Part shown: piece by piece, positions 1-6,134 of the stretch | Position numbering within the stretch: the first letter of the stretch is position 1 | How the letters are laid out: the number at the start of each line of letters is the position of its first letter | Assembly: GCA_007116445.1 (NCBI GenBank) | Contig: SKIM01000296.1 | Span: 1-13,982, forward strand | Direction: 5' to 3' | Length of the DNA stretch: 13,982 nucleotides | Origin: Natronohydrobacter sp. | GTDB taxonomy: Bacteria; Pseudomonadota; Alphaproteobacteria; Rhodobacterales; Rhodobacteraceae | Made by a program: the position numbers and the translations under genes | The notes under the pieces: model-generated | What the model saw: only the letters and a program-made list of their open reading frames with translations | Database searches by the model: none | Told to the model about the DNA's origin: nothing

Positions 1-870
1 AAAGCTGCCGATCTTCGCGGTGAAGGGCGCTTTCGCGCCTGCGCCGGTCAGAAACAGCCCTTCCAGCGCCTGCAAAGCCGTCAGATCGGCCGCGCCTTGC
101 GCAATCACACTCAGCTTGTCGGCGTTTTTCGCATCCGTCACGCTGCCCGCCTGCAAGACAGGCAGGATCTGGTCAAACAGCGCGAATTCACTGCCCAGAA
201 AGACGTCACCGAGCAGGGTCTCGTCGTCAAACCCTTCGGGCAGATCGAGGGCCGCGCGCAACTCAGTCTCGGGCATGGGGCCACTGAACACCGGCGCATG
301 GCCGCAAATCTCGGCCAGAAGCGCGTCGAGATCGGCACCTGTGAAGACACCGGCCAAGGCCTCCGAGGCCGCGCGCTCAGGCCCCTCGGCGAGCCGATCA
401 AGCACATCGGACCGAAGCGCGCGCGCCGAGCGGTCGTCCATCTCGGTGAAAGCAGGCGACAGACCGGCCTCCAGCGGGAAACGGCGCAGAAGGGCGGCGC
501 AGAAGGAATGGATGGTCTGGATTTTCAGCCCGCCCGGTGCCTCGATCGCGCGGGCGAAAAGCCGCCGTGCATCCGCCAGATCACCGCCCTGCGCCTCGTC
601 GATTTTCGCAAGCTCGCCGCGCAGCGCAGCATCGGGCAGCATCGCCCATTCGCCCAAAAGCTTGAACAGCCGGTTCTGCATCTCGCTTGCAGCGGCTTTG
701 GTATAGGTCAGACACAGAATGCGCTGCGGCTCCACCCCGCGCAGCAACAGCCGCGCCACGCGATCAGTCAGAACCTTGGTCTTGCCGGAGCCTGCATTGG
801 CCGAAAGCCATGTCGAGGCCAGCGGGTCGGACGCGCGGTTTTGTGCCAGTGTCGCCTCAGTGACCTGCAT
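1..870 (-). CDS. addA: AddA, double-strand break repair helicase-nuclease subunit (partial, C-terminal part outside window)
   Basis: The N-terminal 290 codons of AddA are open to the window edge; the family is about 1,100-1,200 residues, so roughly three quarters, including the other helicase motifs and the C-terminal nuclease, lies outside. AddA is the SF1A 3'-5' helicase and nuclease subunit of AddAB, which resects double-strand breaks and helps load RecA in the cytoplasm. Visible motifs: Walker A (SANAGSGKT, residues 23-31, K30/T31), motif Ia (LCLTYTKAAASEM) and the typical TIHSFCAALLRRFPLEAG block near residue 120. The start is an ATG 14 bp inside the end of addB, preceded by a G-rich stretch, and MQVTEATLAQNRASDP fits the usual beginning of this family. 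The overlap with addB implies translational coupling. Identification is secure; nothing can be said about the missing part. Confidence 0.95.
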   Translation of the reverse strand, partial: MQVTEATLAQNRASDPLASTWLSANAGSGKTKVLTDRVARLLLRGVEPQRILCLTYTKAAASEMQNRLFKLLGEWAMLPDAALRGELAKIDEAQGGDLADARRLFARAIEAPGGLKIQTIHSFCAALLRRFPLEAGLSPAFTEMDDRSARALRSDVLDRLAEGPERAASEALAGVFTGADLDALLAEICGHAPVFSGPMPETELRAALDLPEGFDDETLLGDVFLGSEFALFDQILPVLQAGSVTDAKNADKLSVIAQGAADLTALQALEGLFLTGAGAKAPFTAKIGSF

Positions 871-3811
871 CCGCGCCCCCCACTGGCAGAACGACAGGCG
901 CATCCTGCATCACCCATTCGCCAAAGCGCGACAGGTGATCGTAATCCGACGCCTCCTGCTCGCGCAGCAGATAGCGCCGCGCGGCAAAGCCTTTGTCGGG
1001 CGCGAGATAGGCGCAGATCAGCTGTTCGAATTCCGCGCGGGTCTGGGCGAGAAGCGCGGGCGTGATCTCGGTCGCATAGATCTTCGGCGCGGCGCCAAGA
1101 CCCAGATAGGTGATCCGCGCCACGTCGCGCAGGCCCAACGCCTCGAACGCCGCGTCTTCGGCCATCATCGCCTGCAAGAGAAGCTGCTTGTCGAAATGCT
1201 TTTGCTGGTTGGGTGTGGGTGGCGTGCCCGTCTTGTAGTCGATGATATGCAGCCGCCCGTCGGGCCATTCATCAACCCGGTCGGGCTTGGCGATCAAGGT
1301 GAAGGCCGGATCGCGCAGGGTCAGCGCGCCCTGTTCCTCCAGCATCAGCGCGCGGCCCGGCTGGTCGAGATGGAACTGCAAGAACGCCTGCGCCGCGCGC
1401 CCCATCCGCGCCTGCCAGAGCGCGCGGGCCGCAGGCCAAGGCACTTCGCGCGCAAGCGTCGCGTCAGCGATGCGCATCAATTGCGCGTGCGGGTCGTCCT
1501 CGGGCGCGGCTTTGGTGAAATCCTCCAGCACCTTGTGCAACACGGTCCCGCGCAGCAGCGCATCGGGCGAGGGATGCAGCGGGCGCAGCTTGCGCAGCCC
1601 CAGCACATATTTAGCGTAGATTTCATAGGGATCGCGGATCAGCCGGTTGATCGCGGTCACGGGCAGTTGGCGCGGGCGCGCTTCCACAGGCGGCGCGGGT
1701 GCGGGCCGGGGCGCGGGCGGGTCCGGGGGCAGATGGTCGAAACTCGCGTCGAACGCTTCCGCCATGCGCAGCCAGTCCGCCCCACGGTCACGCATCGCCT
1801 TGTCAGCATCCACGCCGTCGCCCGGCAGTCCCGAGAGCAGATTGACCAGCCGGTTGAGCCAGCGCGAGGGCACGGTTTGCGCTTCCGTGTCGCGAACGGC
1901 CCGCGACAAAACCACCTCGCGCGCGGCAATCGCCTGCTGGAAATCATGCGCCGACAGCCCGATCTGACGCTCGGGCAGCAAAAGCCCCGCATCAGCGCGC
2001 ATCCGGCGGTTCAGCCACGGGTCCGGGTCGGGCGCTTTGGGCCAGATGCCTTCATTCAGCCCGGCGAGGATGACCAGATCCGCGCCTTGTACCCGCGCCT
2101 CCAGCGTGCCCCAGATCATGATGCCGGGATGGGCGGCGACGGGTTCGCGCACCTCGAAGCCCTGCAGATAGGCGGTCACGAAAGCCTCGTAGTCGCGCGG
2201 GGTCAAGACGCCGCCATGAACGGCCTCACGCGCAAGATCGGTGATCGCCGCACGCGCCCGGACCCCGGCTGCGGCCTGCCAGAGCTCGCTTTCGCCCATG
2301 GGCGCAGGCCCCGCCGCCAGCGCCTCGGCAAGCGCCAGATGTGCTGCGACCAGATCGCTGAGCGGGCGGGCATTGTCATCAGGCGCGAAAGGCAATGTCG
2401 CGGCCAGCCATCCCGCCCAGTCCGCGCAATCGTGTCTCTGCCCGAATGCCTGCAACAGATCGGCGTCGGGATAGGCGATCCCCTTGCGCCGGATGAACAA
2501 TTCCAGATCGCGCGTGTGCAACAGATGCGGCCCGCGATCGCCCGCGCTATGCGTCAGCGGATGCTTCAGCAATGTCAGAAGCGCCTGCCCATCAAGCCGC
2601 GCGGCAATTACCCCCGCGACATGGCGCAGGAACCGGCCCGGTGCCGAAAGCGCGAGCGGGCGGCCTGCGCTGTCATCTGGCGTCAGTCGCCATTGATCCA
2701 GCGCCGACGTGACACGGCGCGTCAGGTCGCGGTCAGGCGTGATGAGCGCAGCCGTCTGCCCGACCTCGGCGGCATGGCGCAGGCGCAGAGCGATGGCCTG
2801 GGCTTCCATGCGCGGCGACGGCGCCTCGATCAGCGTCAGATCCGCGCAGGCATCGGGCAGATCTTGCAAGCACGGGCCGTCACGCATCCATTGATCCGTC
2901 ACCGGCGCGGGCCGCAGCGCAAGCGAAACCAACGCATTGCGCGCAGGGTTCGGCGCGGGCCGGTGCAGCCATGGGCGGACATCGCCGGGGGAGAGGTCGA
3001 GCGCCTGCATCAGGCGCAGGAAGCGGAATTGTGGGTGATCTTCGGGGCTGGCGCCCTCGGCCAGCGCCTGCCATGTCTCGGCGGGCATCGCGAAATCGAA
3101 GCCCGGCAGGACCACCGACCCCATCGGCAGACGCGCGACGGCCTGCATCAGAAGCGCCGTTGTGCCGCGCGATCCGGTTGAGCCTGCGATCAGCACTGGC
3201 CCGGGGGGCGGGGTGATCTGCCACTGTGTAATCAGCGCTTCGGCCTGTGCGCGCAGGCGACCTTCGGCATCGGGTGCGTCTCGATGGAGGACCTGTTCTG
3301 CAAGCATGATGAAGGCCAGTGCGCGCGCCCAATGGCCAGAATGCCGGCTGACATCGAGGCGTTGGAGCTGCTCGGGCGGGACGGCTTCCGCCTGCATTTC
3401 TGCAAATAACCGCGCCAGGCTGTCGGACAGGTCGTAAAGCGCCGCGCGGGGGGCCAGATCAGGGGCGCTCTGCAGCAGCCGGGCGATCAGTTGCGCCAGC
3501 TCAAGACGACGGCGCAAAGGCGGGATCGCAGGCGGCAGGCTTGTGGCCCCTTCGAAGAGCAGAGGGTCGGTGATCAATCGGATGCGCGGCAAGAGCGCGG
3601 GGCGCTGCGCGGTGAAAGCCTCGCGCACCCGATTGCGCATTCGCGCCGAATTCACAAGGATCGTGGCGCTCGCCTGTTGCTCGGGCGACATACCGGCGTA
3701 ACGCTGGCCGAAACCCTCGGCAAAAGCTTGCGGGAAGTCGCTACCAGGCGGAAGCGCGAACAGGCGGGGCAGCGCGGGATCGTCAGCGAACATGATCTGA
3801 ACGTGCCGCAT
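857..3811 (-). CDS. addB: AddB, double-strand break repair protein (alphaproteobacterial type)
   Basis: This 984-residue protein is the partner of AddA. Family knowledge: a non-catalytic helicase-like region scans for recombination hotspots and a C-terminal PD-(D/E)XK nuclease cuts one strand. Seen here: an N-terminus with no Walker A GKT/GKS; a central conserved block (LAGLNEGIWPKAPDPDPWLNRRM, starting near residue 583, written here in two parts as LAGLNEGIWP and KAPDPDPWLNRRM); a Pro/Ala-rich linker (about 696-712); and a nuclease domain from about residue 717 with H759 in GTVLHKVLEDF, D844 in KPDRVD, and D858/K860 in IIDYKTG. Only one cysteine lies in the nuclease region, so the four-cysteine iron-sulfur staple of Bacillus AddB is absent. 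The start is uncertain: M7 (position 3793, giving MFADDPALPRLF) fits the family beginning at least as well as M1, and neither has a strong ribosome binding site. It overlaps tsaE upstream and addA downstream. Confidence 0.95.
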   Translation of the reverse strand: MRHVQIMFADDPALPRLFALPPGSDFPQAFAEGFGQRYAGMSPEQQASATILVNSARMRNRVREAFTAQRPALLPRIRLITDPLLFEGATSLPPAIPPLRRRLELAQLIARLLQSAPDLAPRAALYDLSDSLARLFAEMQAEAVPPEQLQRLDVSRHSGHWARALAFIMLAEQVLHRDAPDAEGRLRAQAEALITQWQITPPPGPVLIAGSTGSRGTTALLMQAVARLPMGSVVLPGFDFAMPAETWQALAEGASPEDHPQFRFLRLMQALDLSPGDVRPWLHRPAPNPARNALVSLALRPAPVTDQWMRDGPCLQDLPDACADLTLIEAPSPRMEAQAIALRLRHAAEVGQTAALITPDRDLTRRVTSALDQWRLTPDDSAGRPLALSAPGRFLRHVAGVIAARLDGQALLTLLKHPLTHSAGDRGPHLLHTRDLELFIRRKGIAYPDADLLQAFGQRHDCADWAGWLAATLPFAPDDNARPLSDLVAAHLALAEALAAGPAPMGESELWQAAAGVRARAAITDLAREAVHGGVLTPRDYEAFVTAYLQGFEVREPVAAHPGIMIWGTLEARVQGADLVILAGLNEGIWPKAPDPDPWLNRRMRADAGLLLPERQIGLSAHDFQQAIAAREVVLSRAVRDTEAQTVPSRWLNRLVNLLSGLPGDGVDADKAMRDRGADWLRMAEAFDASFDHLPPDPPAPRPAPAPPVEARPRQLPVTAINRLIRDPYEIYAKYVLGLRKLRPLHPSPDALLRGTVLHKVLEDFTKAAPEDDPHAQLMRIADATLAREVPWPAARALWQARMGRAAQAFLQFHLDQPGRALMLEEQGALTLRDPAFTLIAKPDRVDEWPDGRLHIIDYKTGTPPTPNQQKHFDKQLLLQAMMAEDAAFEALGLRDVARITYLGLGAAPKIYATEITPALLAQTRAEFEQLICAYLAPDKGFAARRYLLREQEASDYDHLSRFGEWVMQDAPVVLPVGGADAGH
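1697..1729 (+). other. Putative G-quadruplex motif inside addB
   Basis: Six runs of three or more G (1697-1699, 1703-1705, 1708-1711, 1715-1717, 1719-1721, 1725-1729) separated by loops of one to three bases occur on the plus strand. This satisfies the usual G3+N1-7 rule several times over. The stretch lies opposite the codons for the Pro/Ala-rich linker between the helicase-like and nuclease parts of AddB, so proline and alanine codons in a GC-rich genome may fully explain it. The G-rich strand is the template strand, so any structure would form in DNA, not in the addB mRNA. Formation is not shown. Confidence 0.45.
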
Positions 3812-4292
3812 GGTCGATCAAAGGCGCAAGGCGGCGCTGCCAATCGCCCCCCCCGGCGAGATGCAGCTGGCGTGTATCTGGATTTGGATTGGCGGCAAGG
3901 GTCAGCTGCAAAGCGCCCTGCGGGCGCAGATCACCCAATCGCTCCGCCCATTCGACGAGACAGATCGCGCCCCCGAACGCATCATCAAGCCCCAATTCAA
4001 GCATCTCATAAGGGTCGCCCAACCGATAAAGATCGACATGCCAGATTTCCAGACCGCCGATATCGTAGGTCTGGACCAATGTGAAACTGGGCGAAGGCAC
4101 ATCTTCGACATGCCCGACTTGCGCCATTCGTGCCTGAATCAGGGCTCGGCAAAAATGACTCTTTCCAGCCCCTACCGGCCCATCGAGCAGGATCGTGTCG
4201 CCAGCACGCATGACCGGCGCCATCGATTCGGCAAAGCGGGCCATCTCTTCCGCTGATATCGCGGGGTGCATGAACAGGGGGTGCAGCGTCAT
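3783..4292 (-). CDS. tsaE: TsaE, ATPase of the tRNA t6A37 threonylcarbamoylation complex
   Basis: This 169-residue P-loop protein has the normal family length. With TsaB and TsaD it supports transfer of threonylcarbamoyl to A37 of ANN-decoding tRNAs in the cytoplasm; its ATPase activity resets the complex. Motifs seen: Walker A GPVGAGKS (residues 38-45, Ser in place of the more frequent Thr), the PSPSFTLVQTYD block, HVDLYRL, and LVEWAERLGD near the Walker B/tryptophan region. The start at 4292 is preceded by GAGG at a 5-base spacing; an internal Met8 is the alternative. The last codons overlap the start of addB by 29 bp (11 bp if addB starts at its Met7). In many alphaproteobacteria an AmgK-like kinase and a MurU-like nucleotidyltransferase separate tsaE from addB; both are absent here. 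Confidence 0.95.
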   Translation of the reverse strand: MTLHPLFMHPAISAEEMARFAESMAPVMRAGDTILLDGPVGAGKSHFCRALIQARMAQVGHVEDVPSPSFTLVQTYDIGGLEIWHVDLYRLGDPYEMLELGLDDAFGGAICLVEWAERLGDLRPQGALQLTLAANPNPDTRQLHLAGGGDWQRRLAPLIDHAARSDHVR

Positions 4293-4343
4293 GTCCTCAA
4301 CCTGCCATGTCCTGCGCGCGACCGCCAGCGCCTTTGGAAGAGA

Positions 4344-6050
4344 TTACACGCGAAGGCGGGTGCTGGAATGGACTGCCGAGCGCGATTTGCGCTGACCGAA
4401 GTCGGCGCGCGGACGCTCTGGGGCCGGGATGGTGCGCGCTGGCTCGCTATCCAGCCGAGCCAAATCAGGGCTGCTGATCAACTCCGCCTGCAATGCGCGT
4501 TCTTTGCGGGGTGGCGTAACAACAGCTTGCGCCATCTCGCGGAACACGATCATGACCGCTCCACCGGGCAAGCGCGTCGCGCGCATCGACAAGGTGATGC
4601 CGCCTCGCATCGCCACGGAGCCTTTCATTTCCTCACCGACCTCAGCCCGGGTGACAAATTCCGCGAGACGCGCCCAGAACGTCGTGGGTTCGCACGACTC
4701 GGACCACAGGCCAAGCGCCTGTGTCAGTCCACCGTCGCCAATATCAACACATGGGTTGACCTGCCAGAGACGGACATAGGGATCATTGGCCAGCAAGGTC
4801 TGTCCTGCACGGTTGAAGACAGCGACCGCATCGCCCAATCCGTCGATCACCTTTTGCATCGTCTCGATTTCGGCGCGGAAGCTGCGGGTCAGCGCGGTTT
4901 CCGTAGTGACGTCTTCGATGAACAGGGCAATGGCGCCATTTGGCTGGGGCCGTCCGGTCACATGGAAGGTGCGCCCGCCATCAAGGCACCATTCTTCAGC
5001 ATATACCCCGTCTTCGGCCGCCTTTTCCATCTCGATGATTTCACGCCGCCAGTTCTGGAAATCTTTCGGTTCCGGCAGCATGCGCTGTTCGCGCAGGGTG
5101 TAGAGAACCTGCTCGAAACTTGGACGTGCGGCAAGAAAGAGTGGCGCCATGCCGGTCAGATCGACCAGTGCCGGATTGAAAACCTGCAACCTGCGTTCCG
5201 AGTCAAACAACGCGAGGCCAATCGGCAGGGACGCAAAGGTCCGGGTCAGCGTCTGCAGGGTTTCGCGACGCAAGGCTTCGGATTGAACGGCAGCGTCAAT
5301 GGGCAATGCGAAATGCAGAGTCTTGTCTTCGCAACGCGCTTCTGAATGGGCGAACCAGCGCGTCCCGTCATTGGAGCGCAATTCCAGTCGATCGGCCTTG
5401 TCCCGTGCCGCCATGTCGAACAGCTGTGGCAGCGGCCAGCACAATTCGCCCGACTGGTCACTATCTTCCTGCAACGCGCGTATATAGGCGGCGTTGGCCC
5501 ATACCACCTGTCCGTCAGCATCCGTTTTCCAGACCAGAGCGGGCGTGTTGCGTGACAGGGCGCGCAGCGTGGTCAATTCGCTTTGCACGGCATCAAAGCT
5601 GAGCCGGTCAATCGCCAGAAGCGCGCCCTCGGCATTCGTGTCGGACAAGCGCAACTGTGTAAGCCCCTTGTGGTAGCGGGCTGAAAGCATCAGACCACTG
5701 TTTGTCTGCGACTTCAATTCACATTGCCCCTTGTCGGCAAGGGTCGAAAGCGCGGTGTCGAGATCGGCGAAATGCTGCTTGAGATAGGGCTGCAGGACCG
5801 CCCAGCCCCCATTTCTGGGGGCAGGTTGCGCCGGATCGCGCAGTGTCGCGAGAAGTTTCTGCGCCCCATCCGAACTGTCAATCAACGCTTCGCCGCGAAA
5901 GATGAACACAGCATCATGGTCGCCCCCCGCCATCGACATATCAATGCGAGGTTTTCCGCGCCACAGCCCTGCAAAAATTGACAGCGCGCCCATCACGATC
6001 AGTGTCGCGGTACTCACAATCGTCATACTCAGCAAGACCGCGTGCGCCAT
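4344..6050 (-). CDS. divL: DivL-like multi-PAS membrane protein lacking kinase domains
   Basis: This 568-residue protein starts with one membrane helix (about residues 5-29), then has four PAS-like segments: a degenerate one (about 47-130), one around 160-250 (NTPALVWKTDADGQVVWAN), a PAS_7-like one at 265-385 (LPIGLALFDSERRLQVFNP) and another at 400-505 (LGDAVAVFNRAGQTLLAND). It ends in a Pro/Arg-rich, probably disordered tail. No HisKA or HATPase domain follows. Position directly upstream of tsaE matches divL of Caulobacter and relatives, where DivL promotes CtrA phosphorylation through CckA. As I recall, a PAS-only DivL in Rhodobacter capsulatus also acts on CtrA and gene transfer agent production. 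Lack of the kinase part is therefore probably normal for this order. The start has AAGGGG upstream at about 9 bases. Orthology rests on domain order and synteny. It probably leads the divL-tsaE-addB-addA transcript; tsaE starts 51 bp downstream. Confidence 0.75.
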   Translation of the reverse strand: MAHAVLLSMTIVSTATLIVMGALSIFAGLWRGKPRIDMSMAGGDHDAVFIFRGEALIDSSDGAQKLLATLRDPAQPAPRNGGWAVLQPYLKQHFADLDTALSTLADKGQCELKSQTNSGLMLSARYHKGLTQLRLSDTNAEGALLAIDRLSFDAVQSELTTLRALSRNTPALVWKTDADGQVVWANAAYIRALQEDSDQSGELCWPLPQLFDMAARDKADRLELRSNDGTRWFAHSEARCEDKTLHFALPIDAAVQSEALRRETLQTLTRTFASLPIGLALFDSERRLQVFNPALVDLTGMAPLFLAARPSFEQVLYTLREQRMLPEPKDFQNWRREIIEMEKAAEDGVYAEEWCLDGGRTFHVTGRPQPNGAIALFIEDVTTETALTRSFRAEIETMQKVIDGLGDAVAVFNRAGQTLLANDPYVRLWQVNPCVDIGDGGLTQALGLWSESCEPTTFWARLAEFVTRAEVGEEMKGSVAMRGGITLSMRATRLPGGAVMIVFREMAQAVVTPPRKERALQAELISSPDLARLDSEPARTIPAPERPRADFGQRKSRSAVHSSTRLRV

Positions 6051-6066
6051 TCTGACACCCCTTTGA

Positions 6067-6071
6067 GATTC
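6067..6071. promoter_or_regulatory. GANTC (CcrM-type) methylation site ahead of divL
   Basis: GATTC on the plus strand (GAATC on the minus) lies 17-21 bp before the divL start codon, between it and the CtrA-like element. GANTC is the target of the alphaproteobacterial cell-cycle methyltransferase CcrM. One 5-base site can easily occur by chance, so the call is only that the site exists and is well placed. Confidence 0.35.
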
Positions 6072-6102
6072 GCCTATCTCTCGGAGCTTTGCAGACCTTT
6101 AG

Positions 6103-6117
6103 TTAAGCGTGCGTTAA
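6103..6117 (-). promoter_or_regulatory. Putative CtrA binding element TTAA-N7-TTAA upstream of divL
   Basis: The 84 bp between the exonuclease gene and divL contains TTAA, seven bases, TTAA (6103-6106 and 6114-6117), the exact spacing of the palindromic CtrA consensus known from Caulobacter and relatives. The element lies 53-67 bp upstream of the divL start codon, a usual promoter distance, and sits in the only clearly AT-rich patch nearby. A short inverted repeat, GCGTTA/TAACGC (6111-6123), overlaps one half-site. I cannot assign a reliable -10/-35. The sense of regulation is unknown. Confidence 0.5.
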
Positions 6118-6134
6118 TAACGCGCACATAAAGT

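Noticed and set aside
97..1065. Plus-strand open frame of 322 codons at the left edge
   Set aside because: It is antisense to the addA N-terminus, whose Walker A and TIHSFC motifs are certain. It has no recognisable fold and an Arg/Ala-biased composition.
719..3181. Long open frame of 820 codons on the plus strand
   Set aside because: It lies antisense to addB, which has clear family motifs. Its protein is extremely Arg/Gln/His-rich with no domain, as expected for the opposite strand of a GC-rich gene.
857..3811. Iron-sulfur cluster in AddB
   Set aside because: Only one cysteine is found in the nuclease region, so the four-cysteine arrangement of Bacillus AddB cannot form.
4266..5345. Plus-strand open frame of 359 codons
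   Set aside because: Antisense to the PAS protein; no motif, and the opposite frame has coherent PAS segments and tight operon spacing.
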